From: Coprothermobacter sp.
GTDB taxonomy: Bacteria; Coprothermobacterota; Coprothermobacteria; Coprothermobacterales; Coprothermobacteraceae
NCBI GenBank assembly: GCA_003476705.1
Contig: DMVM01000042.1
Coordinates: 1-13,821 of the forward strand
Length of the DNA stretch: 13,821 nucleotides
Direction of reading: 5' to 3'
Of the stretch, positions 6,379 through 13,821 are shown piece by piece. Every line of letters starts with the position of its first letter. Within the stretch, counting starts at the first letter, position 1. The position numbers and the translations under genes were made by a program. The notes below the pieces were generated by a model that searched no databases, was not told the origin of the DNA, and saw only the letters and a list, made by a program, of their open reading frames with translations.

Positions 6379-7027
6379 GGAGCAGTTTGCCATACTGGAG
6401 CGGATTCCCTACAGAGAAACCGATTTGCTCTTGTCTGTACTGGGAGAGCACATCGGAAAGGAGCTCTTAACGGTTAGGTCAGGTAGGAAAATCCCCAACA
6501 GGTGGAAAAGTTCTTTTTTAGAAGGGAGCATACTCTTGGGTCGCATCTTGAGAGTGAAAAACCATCACGTATTGACAGGCGTGATCTCAGAACAATATGT
6601 GCCCTACCAAAAGTACAACCCTTTCATGATTTTGGCTTTAGAAATGTTTTCAAAAATTCCATCCGTAGACCGTTCTTCTTTTCAGTTCCTGGAGAAATTC
6701 CTAACCTCTGAGCAAACTGCAATGGATTTTGATCAATTCTTAGTTTCTTTCATGATAAAAGAGAGCTTGCAGCCCAGCTTGAACAGCTGCGTGGTTTGTG
6801 GTGAAAAGAGAGAACAATTTCCCATAAGCGCTAGTGTGTATTTGGGCGGTTATGTTTGTCCCAAGTGCGGATCTGGGGATGTGGAACTTAGTGATGCAGA
6901 CTACGAATCTCTTTTGAAGACATACCGCAAGGTTGGTGAGCTTACGGAAAATATGAGAGCTTATTGGTTAGATGTGTTGGAATCACAGCTTGGTACTAAA
7001 TTCGTTTCCAGGGAGGGGTTAAAGTGA
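6365..7027 (+). CDS. recO: DNA repair protein RecO
   Basis: RecO mediates annealing and RecA loading onto SSB-coated single strands in the RecFOR recombination pathway. The 220 residues from TTG 6365 are somewhat shorter than E. coli (242) or B. subtilis RecO (255). The N-terminal OB-fold segment is recognisable in [24 protein letters not shown] with the starts trimmed. The C-terminal Cys4 zinc site is clear: C142 and C145 (CVVC) and C165 and C168 (CPKC). Overall divergence is high, as is usual for RecO, so identification rests on the zinc motif, the N-terminal pattern and the position between era and glyQ. The stop TGA (7025-7027) overlaps the glyQ GTG. Confidence 0.87.
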   Translation: MREIEEQFAILERIPYRETDLLLSVLGEHIGKELLTVRSGRKIPNRWKSSFLEGSILLGRILRVKNHHVLTGVISEQYVPYQKYNPFMILALEMFSKIPSVDRSSFQFLEKFLTSEQTAMDFDQFLVSFMIKESLQPSLNSCVVCGEKREQFPISASVYLGGYVCPKCGSGDVELSDADYESLLKTYRKVGELTENMRAYWLDVLESQLGTKFVSREGLK

Positions 7028-7899
7028 CCTTTCAAGAACTTATAACGCGTCTTACTGAATTTTGGATAAAGCAGGGCTGTATTTTAGCTCAGCCTTATGA
7101 CATAGAGGTGGGCGCTGGTACCATGAATCCCAATACTTTCTTCAGAGTACTGGGGCCAGAGCCCTGGAGGGTAGTCTATGTGGAACCATCTAGACGCCCC
7201 GGAGATGGCCGCTATGGAGAAAACCCGAATAGGTTGTACATGCACCATCAGATGCAGGTTATCTTAAAACCGGCTCCTTTTAATGTGCAAGATTTGTATT
7301 TGCAGTCCTTAGAAGCCATTGGCATTTCACTAAGTGAACATGACGTGCGTTTTGTAGAAGACAACTGGGAATCGCCAACGCTGGGTGCTTGGGGGATCGG
7401 ATGGGAAGTTTGGTTAGATGGTATGGAGATTACACAGTTTACCTACTTCCAGCAGGCAGGTGGATACGATCTGAGTGTGGTACCAGCTGAACTTACTTAC
7501 GGCTTGGAACGCATTGCCATGTATTTGCAGCGGGTGGAGAATGTTTTCGACCTGAAATGGTCTGAACACATCACCTATGGCGAAATGCGTAAAACAGAGG
7601 AATATCAGCATTGCGTTTACACTTTTGAAGAGTCGGATGTGAACAAGCTTAGATCATGGTTTGACTCTTACGAGGATGAAGCAATGCGTCTTATAGACAA
7701 AGGACTCACATTACCAGCTTATGATTACGTTTTGAAGTGCTCCCACACGTTCAATTTATTGGATGCTCGTGGGGGATTCTCTGCCGCGGAGCGCAGTTCT
7801 TATGTGCTTAGAATCAGGAAACTGAGTAGCAGAATTGCCAAACAGTGGCTCAAAGAGCGAGAGGAGAAAGAATTTCCTTTGATGGGGAGGTGGAACTAA
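7024..7899 (+). CDS. glyQ: Glycyl-tRNA synthetase alpha subunit
   Basis: This is the alpha subunit of the bacterial alpha2-beta2 glycine-tRNA ligase, carrying the class II catalytic core that activates glycine with ATP. At 291 residues it has the normal length. Hallmark segments include [75 protein letters not shown] and [12 protein letters not shown]. The start is GTG 7024, overlapping the recO stop, preceded by GGGAGGGG near 7011-7018. The TAA stop (7897-7899) shares one base with the glyS start, so the two subunits are translationally coupled, which suits equal production. Confidence 0.98.
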   Translation: MTFQELITRLTEFWIKQGCILAQPYDIEVGAGTMNPNTFFRVLGPEPWRVVYVEPSRRPGDGRYGENPNRLYMHHQMQVILKPAPFNVQDLYLQSLEAIGISLSEHDVRFVEDNWESPTLGAWGIGWEVWLDGMEITQFTYFQQAGGYDLSVVPAELTYGLERIAMYLQRVENVFDLKWSEHITYGEMRKTEEYQHCVYTFEESDVNKLRSWFDSYEDEAMRLIDKGLTLPAYDYVLKCSHTFNLLDARGGFSAAERSSYVLRIRKLSSRIAKQWLKEREEKEFPLMGRWN

Positions 7900-9908
7900 T
7901 GGATCTACTTTTTGAGTTGGGTTTTGAGGAAATGCCACCTTCTCATCTGAAAGCTTTGAAACAGCAGGTTATGGAGCGCTTAGAGTCCACTTTTAAGGAT
8001 TATGGGCTCTCTTTTGAGACGGTTAAAACATTTCTTACACCCAGACGTTTTGCTTTGCTGTTGGGTGGTTTGCCAGAAAAACAAGCTGTGGTGGAAAAAA
8101 TGATAAAAGGCCCACCTAGAAGTGCTTGTTACATGCCAGATGGTGGCATTAAGCCTGCTTTGGAAAAGTTCATGCAAGTTAACGGGGTTAGCTCAGACAA
8201 TATAAGGATTATTGAAGAAAACGGTAAGAGTTATGTCTATGCTTTCAAGACGGAAGGCGGTAAAGATGCTTGTGAGGTCCTCCCAGTCTTGCTCAAAGAT
8301 CTATTCACGGACCTTTGGTTTCCCAAGAGCATGCGTTGGGGTCAAGGTTATGTTTTTGGTCGACCTGTTCGCTGGATTGTGGCTCTAGTCGATGACCAAG
8401 TGCTCCATGTGGAGCTTTTCGGGGTGAAATCGAATCGCGTATCGCGCGGACTTAGAGTTTTCGGTAGCGATGTGGAAATAGACATCCCTGGTCATTACGA
8501 GGAACTGGAAAAGGAAAAAGGTTTGGTCATCGCAGATGAAAACAAAAGAAGAGATTTGATACGTAACCAAGCAGAAAAGCTTGCTGCAGAGCTAAATGGC
8601 AAGCCGCACTTACCTGAGGAATTATTAGAAGAACTTACCTTTATTAACGAATACCCAACGGGGTTTGTTGGGCATTTTGAAGATAAGTTTTTGCAACTTC
8701 CTAAAAAGGTGCTGGAAACTGTTATGATCCATCACCAGCGCTATGTGGCCGTTGAAAATGAACAGGGTCAGCTTTTGCCTTATTTTATCGGTTTTAGGAA
8801 TGGGCCCAGTGAAAACATTCAACAGGTTATTGTGGGAAACGAAAGAGTGATTCGTGCCAGGTTTTATGATGCCCTCTTCTTTGTGGAAGAGGACTTGAAA
8901 ACGCCGTTTGCAGACAGAGTTCAGGGGCTTGGGAGAATTAGTTTTTTAGGTAACTACGGAACGCTTCTGGACAAAGTTAACAGAGTCAAGCTTTTGCTGG
9001 CATTGTTCAATAAAGGGAATGATCTGCTACTTGAGAGATTGGCTGAACTTTACAACGCAGATCTAACTACGCTCATGGTTCAGGAGTTACCTGAGTTACA
9101 TGGATACATGGGAACTTTTTACGCTAAGCGTAGTGGAGTGGAAGAACCTTTAGCCAGCTTCATTGAGGAAGTGGTTACAGAACCAACCGTTGAAAGTAGC
9201 GCAATCATAAAGGTGCTGGATGCACTGGATACTATTTTTGCAGGTTTCGATATGGGATTCGTGCCTTCAGGTTCTTCAGACCCCATGGGGCTTAAAGGTT
9301 TGGCTTTTGATGTTTTGGATCTCATCTGCAAGTTTTTCCCTGAGCGATCACTAAAGGATTTAGTTTTGGGTGCGGCAAGCATTTTGGAGAAAGAAAACTT
9401 GGTAGCTGCCGTGGAAGAGTTCTTCTTGGATCGCTTAGATAGCTGGATTGAGTGTAAGGAAATTAGGGTTAAGAACGCTATCATGGACAGGGCTCTGGAT
9501 AAGCCCATAGGTATGTTCCCAATCATGGTGGAAGTGCTTGGACAATTCTGGACTGGTACCATGGTGCAGAACATTGCCCTGGCTCACAGGCGAATACGCA
9601 ACATAATCAGGAATCAAGAAGTTCATGCAAGTTTTGATCCAGTTCTAGGGTCTGAGAACGATTTAAGATTGCACGAGAGTTTCCTTAACAATGGCATAAG
9701 AATAGAGTCTTTAAACGTGGTTACAAAAGATGGTTTAATGAAGGTGCTGGAATACTTAACTGCTCTAAGTGATGACGTACATGAGTATTTTGACAAGGAA
9801 TTGGTAATGGCGGAAGATTTTGAGGTGCGTCAGAACAGGGTTGCATTGCTCATGGCTGTTGATAATCTGTTCAGCAGATTTGCATATTTCGGCGACTTAG
9901 TTTTGTAG
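7899..9908 (+). CDS. glyS: Glycyl-tRNA synthetase beta subunit
   Basis: The beta subunit binds tRNA-Gly and is needed for aminoacylation together with GlyQ. ATG 7899 gives 669 residues, within the usual 670-700 range, and begins [17 protein letters not shown], the expected N-terminus; GGGGAGG at 7884-7890 gives 8-base spacing. Family landmarks are LTPRRFALLL, PKSMRWG, GRPVRWIVAL, HHQRYVAVE, RFYDALFFVEEDLK, LTTLMVQELPELHGYMG and the C-terminal anticodon-binding region ending in NRVALLMAVDNLFSRFA. An upstream extension to 7845 lies inside glyQ and is not used. The end carries three successive in-frame stops (9906-9914), and ppdK starts 17 bases later. Confidence 0.97.
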   Translation: MDLLFELGFEEMPPSHLKALKQQVMERLESTFKDYGLSFETVKTFLTPRRFALLLGGLPEKQAVVEKMIKGPPRSACYMPDGGIKPALEKFMQVNGVSSDNIRIIEENGKSYVYAFKTEGGKDACEVLPVLLKDLFTDLWFPKSMRWGQGYVFGRPVRWIVALVDDQVLHVELFGVKSNRVSRGLRVFGSDVEIDIPGHYEELEKEKGLVIADENKRRDLIRNQAEKLAAELNGKPHLPEELLEELTFINEYPTGFVGHFEDKFLQLPKKVLETVMIHHQRYVAVENEQGQLLPYFIGFRNGPSENIQQVIVGNERVIRARFYDALFFVEEDLKTPFADRVQGLGRISFLGNYGTLLDKVNRVKLLLALFNKGNDLLLERLAELYNADLTTLMVQELPELHGYMGTFYAKRSGVEEPLASFIEEVVTEPTVESSAIIKVLDALDTIFAGFDMGFVPSGSSDPMGLKGLAFDVLDLICKFFPERSLKDLVLGAASILEKENLVAAVEEFFLDRLDSWIECKEIRVKNAIMDRALDKPIGMFPIMVEVLGQFWTGTMVQNIALAHRRIRNIIRNQEVHASFDPVLGSENDLRLHESFLNNGIRIESLNVVTKDGLMKVLEYLTALSDDVHEYFDKELVMAEDFEVRQNRVALLMAVDNLFSRFAYFGDLVL

Positions 9909-9913
9909 TAATA

Positions 9914-9920
9914 GGAGGGT
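9914..9920 (+). promoter_or_regulatory. Strong ribosome binding site of ppdK
   Basis: GGAGGGT at 9914-9920 in the 17-base gap between glyS and ppdK lies about 6 bases before ATG 9926. It is one of the few start signals in the block not inside the preceding gene. I see no promoter in the gap itself. Confidence 0.6.
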
Positions 9921-9925
9921 GAACA

Positions 9926-12592
9926 ATGGCAAAGAGAATTTACTTTTTTGATGACCCTGAACCAGTTGGCAGAGAGCTTCTGGGAGGCAAGGGTGCAGGA
10001 CTGGCAGAAATGACACGGATTGGCTTACCCGTGCCTTATGGTTTCACCATTACGACGGAGGTGTGCAGGGAGTACTATCGTTTGGGTGGTAGGCTTCCTG
10101 ATGGTCTAAAAGAAGAAGTCATACAGAGCATGCGCAAACTTGAGGGTAAGGCGGCTAAAAAGTTCGGCGATCCAAGCAATCCACTACTGATTAGTGTACG
10201 TTCTGGTGCTCGGGTATCCATGCCTGGAATGATGGATACCATTCTGAACCTGGGTCTAAACGATGAGACCGTATTGGGTTTGGCTCGTTTGACAAATAAC
10301 GAGCGTTTCGCCTGGGATAGTTACAGGCGTTTCATTACCATGTTCTCCGATGTGGTGCTTGGCATCTCAAAGGATGAATTTGAAAAGGTACTTGATGAAG
10401 TGAAGGAAAAAGAGCATGTAAAATACGATGCTGAAGTTTCTGCCGAGGGTCTAAAAGAGGTTGTTGCAAAGAGCAAGGAACTGGTTGAAAAAATTACAGG
10501 AAATCCTTTTCCCGTGGATGTGTGGGAACAGCTCTTTATGGCTATTGAGGCAGTGTTCAGGTCATGGAACAATCCTCGCGCCATACTTTATAGGCAGCTC
10601 AACAACATTCCTGACGACTGGGGAACCGCAGTAAACATTGTTCAAATGGTATTTGGTAATATGGGCGATGACAGTGGTACTGGTGTTGCCTTTACTAGAA
10701 ACCCAGCCACCGGCGAAAAGGAACTTTACGGTGAATACTTGACGAATGCTCAAGGTGAAGACGTGGTTGCTGGTATACGTACGCCAAAACCCATAAAAGA
10801 GATGGCAAAGGAATGGCCAGATACTTATGCTGAGCTAACGCATGTTGCTGCTCTACTGGAAAAGCATTTTAAGGACATGCAGGATATGGAATTCACTGTT
10901 GAGAAGGGTAAACTTTACATGCTTCAAACCCGTAGTGGCAAACGTACTGCGCAGGCTGCAGTGACTGTTGCAGTGGATATGGCGCATGAAGGGCTAATAG
11001 ACAAGGAAACGGCTGTTCTCAGAGTTAGTCCCGAGGACGTAAACCATTTACTACATAAGCGCATTGACCCCACAGCAAAAGGGAACCCCATAGCAATAGG
11101 CTTAGCAGCATCACCGGGAGCAGCTGTGGGGACATTGGTGTTTAGTGCTGAAGAAGCAGTAGCTGAAGCAAGTGCAGGTAAGAGCGTTATCCTGTGCAGA
11201 CCAGAGACCACACCTGACGATTTACATGGAATGGTAGCAGCACAAGGAATCCTGACCACTCGCGGCGGAATGACCAGCCACGCGGCTGTAATAGCTAGAG
11301 GCATGGGCAAACCAGCTGTAACTGGTACAGAATCGCTGAAATTGGATTTGGACAATGGCGTAGTTACAACTCCAGGTGGTGTGACCATAAGGAGGGGCGA
11401 CGTTATAACCATTGATGGTGGTACGGGTCAAGTATTCTTGGGAGCATTACCTTTGGTAGAACCTGAAGTAAGTGCTCATTTCGAAGAACTGCTAAGCTGG
11501 GCCGACGAGTTCAGAAGACTGGGGGTAAAAGCTAATGCTGATACCCCTGAAGATGCGGCTTTAGCACGCAAGTTTGGAGCAGAAGGCATAGGGCTGACAA
11601 GGACTGAACATATGTTCTTGGGTCGTGAGCGAACGCAAATAGTTCAGGACATGATTTTGGCAGAGACTACAGAAGAGAGAATGGTACCACTTCAGAAACT
11701 ACTAGAGCTTCAGAGGAGTGATTTCATTGGCATACTCAAAGCCATGGATGGCCTTCCAGTAACCATTAGGCTTTTGGACCCACCGCTACACGAGTTCTTA
11801 CCTGAACCTCATGAAGCTGCCAAAGAGCTTGAGCAAGCAAAGAGAAATGGTGCTCCTGCTGAAGAAATCGAAAGGTTAGAAAGACTTTACCGAAGGACTG
11901 TGCAGTTTCAGGAACACAACCCCATGATGGGTTTTAGAGGCTGCCGACTGGGTATTATCTACCCGGAGATTTATGAAATGCAGATAAGGGCGGTAGCAGA
12001 AGCAGCCGTTGAGCTCAAGAAGCAGGGTTACAATCCTTGTTTCCAGGTCATGCACCCATTGGTGGGAACTGAAGCAGAAATGAAATTCTTAGCGGAAATG
12101 ACCCACAGAGTGGTTAAGGAAGTTCTTGGAAACAACGGCATTGAACTGGACTACAAGGTTGGTACCATGGTGGAGGTACCTAGAGCGGCACTGGTGGCAG
12201 GCGACTTGGCAAAGTATGCAGAATTCTTCTCTTTTGGTACCAACGACCTTACACAGCTAACTTTTGGTTATTCACGTGACGATGCCGAAGGTAAATTCTT
12301 GGGTGCCTATGTGCAAAAGGGCATACTACCCGAGGATCCATTCATCAGTCTTGACAGGAACGGTGTGGGTAGATTGGTTGAGATAGGTGTTACCGAGGGA
12401 AAAGCTACTCGACCTGATCTGGAAGTAGGCATATGTGGGGAGCACGGTGGCGATCCAAAGTCCATTGAGTTCTGCCATCAAGTGGGCTTGGATTACGTAT
12501 CTGCTTCACCATATCGTGTACCGCTAGCAAGATTAGCTGCAGCTCAGGCTGCCATCAAAGAGAAGCGCGGAGAAATATTCAAAGACAAATAA
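9926..12592 (+). CDS. ppdK: Pyruvate, phosphate dikinase
   Basis: PPDK interconverts ATP, phosphate and pyruvate with AMP, diphosphate and phosphoenolpyruvate. In anaerobes it serves glycolysis or gluconeogenesis depending on conditions. The 888 residues equal the usual bacterial length (about 875-890). The ATP-grasp domain spans about 1-345 (GGKGAGLAEM, SVRSGARVSMPGMMDTILNLG). The swivelling phosphohistidine domain is about 380-510 with H452 in TTRGGMTSHAAVIAR. The PEP-binding TIM barrel is about 525-880 with GIGLTRTEHMF, NPMMGFRG, GTMVEVPRA, FGTNDLTQ and C837 in GICGEHGGDP. H452 and C837 correspond to H455 and C831 of the Clostridium symbiosum enzyme. T450, the Thr two residues before the catalytic His that is the target of PPDK regulatory kinases in plants and bacteria, is kept. 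It is the last gene before the terminator. Confidence 0.98.
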   Translation: MAKRIYFFDDPEPVGRELLGGKGAGLAEMTRIGLPVPYGFTITTEVCREYYRLGGRLPDGLKEEVIQSMRKLEGKAAKKFGDPSNPLLISVRSGARVSMPGMMDTILNLGLNDETVLGLARLTNNERFAWDSYRRFITMFSDVVLGISKDEFEKVLDEVKEKEHVKYDAEVSAEGLKEVVAKSKELVEKITGNPFPVDVWEQLFMAIEAVFRSWNNPRAILYRQLNNIPDDWGTAVNIVQMVFGNMGDDSGTGVAFTRNPATGEKELYGEYLTNAQGEDVVAGIRTPKPIKEMAKEWPDTYAELTHVAALLEKHFKDMQDMEFTVEKGKLYMLQTRSGKRTAQAAVTVAVDMAHEGLIDKETAVLRVSPEDVNHLLHKRIDPTAKGNPIAIGLAASPGAAVGTLVFSAEEAVAEASAGKSVILCRPETTPDDLHGMVAAQGILTTRGGMTSHAAVIARGMGKPAVTGTESLKLDLDNGVVTTPGGVTIRRGDVITIDGGTGQVFLGALPLVEPEVSAHFEELLSWADEFRRLGVKANADTPEDAALARKFGAEGIGLTRTEHMFLGRERTQIVQDMILAETTEERMVPLQKLLELQRSDFIGILKAMDGLPVTIRLLDPPLHEFLPEPHEAAKELEQAKRNGAPAEEIERLERLYRRTVQFQEHNPMMGFRGCRLGIIYPEIYEMQIRAVAEAAVELKKQGYNPCFQVMHPLVGTEAEMKFLAEMTHRVVKEVLGNNGIELDYKVGTMVEVPRAALVAGDLAKYAEFFSFGTNDLTQLTFGYSRDDAEGKFLGAYVQKGILPEDPFISLDRNGVGRLVEIGVTEGKATRPDLEVGICGEHGGDPKSIEFCHQVGLDYVSASPYRVPLARLAAAQAAIKEKRGEIFKDK

Positions 12593-12615
12593 AAGCACCA
12601 TATAACTGAGCTTTG

Positions 12616-12644
12616 AAGGAGTCACCAATTCGGTGGCTCCTTTT
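12616..12644 (+). terminator. Rho-independent terminator of the operon
   Basis: AAGGAGTCACC (12616-12626) pairs with GGTGGCTCCTT (12632-12642) around a 5-base loop AATTC, with one G-T wobble, followed by TTTTC and more T-rich sequence (12641-12649). It lies 23 bases after the ppdK stop. On the minus strand the hairpin is followed only by TT then CAAAG, so it is a poor terminator for the convergent gene at 12670. Confidence 0.88.
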
Positions 12645-12669
12645 CATTTCTGTCTATGAGATTCATTTA

Positions 12670-13821
12670 TTAGGGGAAGTTGTAAGTAATCAATCCTGAA
12701 GAGAGATCGATTTTTAAGTAGTTTATGAGTTCCACATTGTTAAAGGTGTTCACCAGTGGCACGTACAAGGTTTCATTTACACAAAAAGGAGCTTTTACGC
12801 TACTTCCAGAAGCGATTGCTTTGCGCAAGAGATTGTTTACTTCACTCGTCAAATCATTATCTCCATGAATGAGCACGTTTCCCGTGTGTTCTAAGTTGTC
12901 GATGTAATAAACCACGTATTTCTCGGCTGCATAACTTACAGAGACTACTTCACCAGGTACCTTAAAGGAGTTTTCCACCCCTTTGTGTGTAGCCGACATA
13001 TCGAATATGAGTAGATCACTATCATCACTAGCATAGGCAACCAAAAGTTTCTGCTTATCTGGTTGCATCAGAATGGCATTGGGTGTCTTGTCTTGAAGAG
13101 TAACTGCTGAGCTTGAGGTTAGAGTCTGCAATGAGAGAAGGCGATCCAAGCTCGCCAAGGTAGTAAGTGTGCCTTGGGCACCTTCTTTTATGAGGTTGCG
13201 ATCGGTGATAACATAGTATTCTGGTTGTTCGTCTTCTACGTTTCTGTATTCAATAGAATTGTCGGTCATATCTAGGAAAAACTGCAGTGACCAATTGCAT
13301 TGTGAGGGCTGTCCTGGATATCGTTCAGCAAACTGCATGTTAACTGACCACAGTTTTGATGACATGGGTGTTACTTGAAACTGTAAGTCGCTTATTGTTT
13401 TTTCCACTGAGGAGTCCTGTTCGGAGCATGGAGAACCCATATTTTTATTAATGAGTGGCGTTACAAAACCTTCGTCGTCAAATTGAAATGCTAGTCCCAG
13501 TGCTTGTATCCAAGCCAACTGCTCCTGTGAGCGGCCCATGGTTATTCTATTCACTTTAGTGCCTTCATGGGTCTGCACAGTTATGTACAAGACTTTTCCA
13601 TCTGTGGGAGACCACCAGATATCTTGCACAGCACCAATGTGGTGAGAAAGTTCATAGGCAATAGTGATGGATTGTGTTTCTTCATCGTAGACATATACCC
13701 GGGTCAATGCACCTAGCTCGCTGGTAAAAGCTACTAAAGACTCTTTTTTAGAGCAGGAAAGGTTTGTAATAGTCGCCTCAGATATGTTTTTTGTCTCATG
13801 TGTGATAATGTCGTAAGCTTG
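12670..13821 (-). CDS. Beta-propeller-like protein of unknown function, C-terminal part (runs off right edge)
   Basis: A minus-strand frame is open from the right edge (13821) to TAA at 12672-12670, giving 383 residues. The TTG at 13707 is inside the protein: the 38 codons before it (peptide beginning QAYDIITHETKNISE) are open and continue the same style, so the true start is outside. Repeated beta-rich units resemble TolB/WD40-like blades, for example SLVAFTSELGALTRVYVYDE, then IWWSPTDGKVLYITV, then LMQPDKQKLLVAYASDD with DLLIFDM, then KYVVYYIDN and ETLYVPLVNT. There are no catalytic motifs or membrane helices in the visible part, and a signal peptide could not be seen because the N-terminus is missing. 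Low charge bias and many Ser/Thr residues would suit an exported protein, but that is a guess. It is convergent with ppdK and not part of that operon. Confidence 0.75.
   Translation of the reverse strand, partial: QAYDIITHETKNISEATITNLSCSKKESLVAFTSELGALTRVYVYDEETQSITIAYELSHHIGAVQDIWWSPTDGKVLYITVQTHEGTKVNRITMGRSQEQLAWIQALGLAFQFDDEGFVTPLINKNMGSPCSEQDSSVEKTISDLQFQVTPMSSKLWSVNMQFAERYPGQPSQCNWSLQFFLDMTDNSIEYRNVEDEQPEYYVITDRNLIKEGAQGTLTTLASLDRLLSLQTLTSSSAVTLQDKTPNAILMQPDKQKLLVAYASDDSDLLIFDMSATHKGVENSFKVPGEVVSVSYAAEKYVVYYIDNLEHTGNVLIHGDNDLTSEVNNLLRKAIASGSSVKAPFCVNETLYVPLVNTFNNVELINYLKIDLSSGLITYNFP

Noticed and set aside
9119..9574. A 151-codon minus-strand open frame inside glyS
   Set aside because: Antisense to a conserved housekeeping gene, Ser/Lys/Thr-rich composition typical of a shadow frame, no start signal.
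10924..11412. A 162-codon minus-strand open frame inside ppdK
   Set aside because: It is antisense to the most conserved part of PPDK, its peptide is low in complexity (Ser, Pro, Val, Ala), has no recognisable domain and no convincing SD; it is a shadow of the codon pattern of ppdK.
12616..12644. Terminator acting on both strands
   Set aside because: The minus-strand side has only two Ts after the hairpin, so it is unlikely to end the convergent transcript efficiently.
13705..13707. TTG as the start of the right-edge minus-strand gene
   Set aside because: All 38 codons upstream to the edge are open and continue the beta-strand pattern; no SD is visible before the TTG.
1..13821. CRISPR array, transposon, phage, tRNA or rRNA genes, or a new defence system
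   Set aside because: No spaced direct repeats, terminal inverted repeats, transposase or integrase motifs, or tRNA-like sequences were seen; nearly every base belongs to a recognised housekeeping gene.

Overview
The window looks like ordinary chromosome from an anaerobic, probably thermophilic, low-to-medium GC bacterium. The gene order follows the Firmicutes phoH-pgpH-ybeY-dgkA-cdd-era-recO-glyQ-glyS block. Starts are often GTG or TTG with strong Shine-Dalgarno (SD) sites, and a pyruvate phosphate dikinase is present. The combination reminds me of a deep-branching fermenter such as Coprothermobacter, but that is an impression from protein style and gene order, not a search result.

Layout: positions 1-120 carry the first 40 codons of an unidentified minus-strand gene that leaves the left edge. 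Positions 121-148 are a very short divergent promoter region. From 149 to 12592 there are eleven plus-strand genes with almost no gaps: phoH, a 7TM-HD c-di-AMP phosphodiesterase (pgpH type), ybeY, dgkA, cdd, era, nfi (endonuclease V), deoC, recO, glyQ, glyS and finally ppdK (twelve with ppdK). Most junctions are overlaps of 1 to 44 bases, so the block reads as one translationally coupled operon. A clear intrinsic terminator follows ppdK at 12616-12644. Convergent to it, a minus-strand gene encoding a beta-propeller-like protein occupies 12670 to the right edge and is open past it.

How the genes fit together: phoH, ybeY, era and recO are the widely conserved RNA-processing, ribosome-assembly and recombination core; pgpH and dgkA are membrane signalling and lipid-recycling enzymes that usually travel with them. 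cdd and deoC belong to (deoxy)nucleoside salvage, and nfi repairs deoxyinosine in DNA; nfi and deoC are extra relative to the Bacillus order. glyQ and glyS supply the two subunits of glycyl-tRNA synthetase. ppdK stands where Bacillus relatives carry the ccpN/ppsR (yqfL) regulator genes.

I found no CRISPR array, insertion sequence, tRNA, rRNA or phage gene, and no convincing new multi-gene system. The points most worth a second look are the back-to-back -10 promoters with a probable leaderless phoH mRNA, the YbeY variant with Asp in place of the third metal-binding His, the shortened extracellular domain of the PgpH homologue, the insertion of nfi-deoC, the position of ppdK, and the two unidentified edge genes.
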